From positions 1,302,001 through 1,366,000 of the forward strand of contig NZ_CAKLDM010000001.1 of NCBI RefSeq assembly GCF_921294215.1: 64,000 nucleotides of DNA. The letters are read 5' to 3'. The DNA comes from Vibrio marisflavi CECT 7928 (GTDB lineage: Bacteria; Pseudomonadota; Gammaproteobacteria; Enterobacterales; Vibrionaceae). This document shows positions 63,101 to 64,000 of the stretch, in pieces. The stretch's first letter is position 1. Every line of letters begins with the position of its first letter. A program made the translations under genes and the position numbers. Under the pieces are notes generated by a model. The model saw only the letters and a list, made by a program, of their open reading frames with translations, ran no database searches and was not told where the DNA came from.

Positions 63101-63439
63101 ATGTTTATCCACCATGTTAATGGCATCGACTGGCTGGTGATTACCGCTTTTGAAGAACTGAAACCTATATTTATCGAAGACGCCGGGGCGATCCCTTCTT
63201 GCTTCTCTATCAACAGTGAATTGAGCCTGATTGATCAAGCCAAGCGCACTTATGGATACTTGCCTTCCTTCAGCGGTGTAGTCACCGATACCGGAACTTT
63301 TCAAAGCCCAGACAACGAAGAAGATTTGAACCCACAGCTTGCCTGCATAGTTGAGGGACGTGGCCGGGTGTTTATCTATCATGGCGGCTTTGTAGCTTTT
63401 GTGGATGACGAGCAAACCTTTATTACCCGAATGGACTGA
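63101..63439 (+). CDS. Small protein, function unknown
   Basis: This 112-residue protein is predicted to be soluble, with alternating strand-like segments (IDWLVITAFEELKPIFIED, GRVFIYHGGFVAFVDDEQT). GAGAA lies shortly before ATG 63101. The minus-strand ORF over the same bases (63086-63415) is less protein-like in composition and was rejected. An attC-like site lies 36 bases after its stop in the opposite orientation. I do not recognise the family. Confidence 0.65.
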   Translation: MFIHHVNGIDWLVITAFEELKPIFIEDAGAIPSCFSINSELSLIDQAKRTYGYLPSFSGVVTDTGTFQSPDNEEDLNPQLACIVEGRGRVFIYHGGFVAFVDDEQTFITRMD

Positions 63440-63474
63440 ATATTATTCAGTAAGTTGAAGTTGGTGAATTGGTA

Positions 63475-63603
63475 GCCCTAACCGCTCAACCGTAAGCACT
63501 TCGGTTATTGGTGATCAAACTAACTATTACGCCGTAATCACTAGGGTTGATTCAGAGCAAAATTGCCAAGCGTTGCGAATCTGTCTTAAACGCTTTGTTA
63601 GGT
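63475..63603 (-). repeat. attC-like integron recombination site (inverted orientation)
   Basis: Read on the minus strand, the 129 bases start ACCTAAC (a perfect RYYYAAC), continue AAAGCGTTTAAG with GATTCGCAACGC, and end GGTTAGGG. Outer CTAAC/GTTAG and inner CGTTTAA/TTGAGCG (with G-T pairs) can fold as in attC. The opening half closely matches Vibrio superintegron repeats. The other half is diverged. Confidence 0.55.
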
Positions 63604-63700
63604 ACAATTTTCCCGATATTGCTCCAGACCCCAAACTCTTCTTGGTTTGTTAGCTCATACCTGAGACAATCAGGCCGCAAACTATACTAGGCAAAATATT

Positions 63701-63940
63701 ATGAAACTTTTAGTCCGCAACCTAGCGCGAACCACAACAGAACACGAAGTTCGAGTTCTATTCTCTGCTCATGGTACTGTGACCCAATGTAATTTGGTTC
63801 TAGATCAGGAAACAGGGCAATCTAAGGGATTCGCTTTCCTTGAAATGCCAGATGAAAATGAAGCTAAGACTGCTTTAAACAGCTTAAACCTGACAAGTGT
63901 AGCCAAGAGCAAAATTCGAGTTAAGTACGCTCAAAGCTAA
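63701..63940 (+). CDS. RRM-type RNA-binding protein
   Basis: This 79-residue protein is a single RNA recognition motif. RNP2 is LLVRNLAR near the N-terminus, and RNP1 is KGFAFLEM (about 44-51) after the linker QETGQSKG. Small stand-alone RRMs of this type occur in vibrios and cyanobacteria and bind single-stranded RNA, often under cold or stress conditions; that role is inferred. ATG 63701 is used. A terminator with a T-run follows the stop. Confidence 0.93.
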   Translation: MKLLVRNLARTTTEHEVRVLFSAHGTVTQCNLVLDQETGQSKGFAFLEMPDENEAKTALNSLNLTSVAKSKIRVKYAQS

Positions 63941-63942
63941 AA

Positions 63943-63980
63943 CCAAAAAAAGGGAGCCAACTCAATGAGGCTCCTTTTTT
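63943..63980 (+). terminator. Terminator after the RRM gene
   Basis: GGAGCC/GGCTCC (63953-63958 with 63969-63974) is flanked by seven A and six T that extend the stem, and the T-run doubles as the U-tract. The loop is 10 bases. Confidence 0.85.
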
Positions 63981-64000
63981 CAACTCTCCCGCTTTTACCT

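Noticed and set aside
63086..63415. Minus-strand 109-codon ORF opposite the 63101-63439 gene
   Set aside because: Its composition is less protein-like and it lacks a good ribosome site; the plus-strand gene has both a better start and hydrophobic-strand pattern. The attC orientation would favour the minus strand, so some doubt remains.

Overview
The window looks like a chromosomal segment of a marine gammaproteobacterium, most likely a Vibrio or close relative. This is inferred from protein character (DeoD, AroG, LdhA, YhhY and RhlE close to the enterobacterial/Vibrio versions), moderate AT-richness, and two Vibrio-type integron attC-like sites. No rRNA, tRNA, CRISPR array, prophage or intact insertion sequence was recognised. 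Some gene content (a single caa3-type oxidase cluster amid many regulators and transporters) would suit a secondary chromosome, but that is a guess.

Layout. 1-1.5 kb: tail of a zinc/manganese-type ABC importer. 1.6-4.7 kb: an orphan periplasmic binding protein, a DUF523-DUF1722 protein and deoD. 4.7-9.5 kb: a zinc-ribbon transposase-like protein, then two overlapping TPR proteins, the first ending in a degenerate GGDEF domain and the second in an intact GGEEF domain. 9.5-13.5 kb: MFS transporter, endonuclease/phosphatase-fold protein, YhhY acetyltransferase, a 60-residue zinc ribbon and a cytochrome b561-like protein. 13.8-19.1 kb: patatin phospholipase, a TAXI-TRAP transporter with a terminator between its two genes, and a voltage-gated channel with an acidic selectivity filter. 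19.4-26.2 kb: aldo/keto reductase, HlyD/FUSC efflux pair behind a CRP-like site, LysR/EamA pair, and an acetyltransferase ending in an attC-like hairpin. 26.4-30.5 kb: aroG, a second orphan binding protein, and an isochorismatase-fold protein with a divergent LysR.

30.5-38.4 kb is a complete cytochrome c oxidase operon read on the minus strand (ctaC-ctaD-ctaG-ctaE, then SURF1, a SCO-like copper chaperone, ctaA and ctaB/cyoE), interrupted by a small plus-strand DUF2909 gene. Together these give subunits I-III, copper insertion and heme A synthesis. 38.8-44 kb: phosphohexomutase, binding protein, ldhA, acetyltransferase, lipoprotein and SMR efflux. 44-48.9 kb: an AT-richer stretch with LysR, EamA/MocR and a fumarylacetoacetase-family gene. 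49-56.3 kb: a two-domain glutaredoxin and a 1709-residue hybrid kinase followed by an HD-GYP response regulator. 56.5-64 kb: RhlE-like helicase, a membrane protein/isochorismatase-fold operon, a 38-residue His-rich membrane peptide behind a CueR-type promoter, LysR/nitrilase pair, an inverted attC-like site and an RRM protein.

Themes. Cyclic-di-GMP control appears at two loci. Periplasmic solute sensing or binding recurs (two ABC_sub_bind orphans, one SBP_bac_3 orphan, a TAXI protein and a kinase-fused SBP domain). The most striking undescribed element is the 38-codon His-rich membrane peptide preceded by a near-canonical CueR operator/promoter, which would make it a copper-induced micropeptide.
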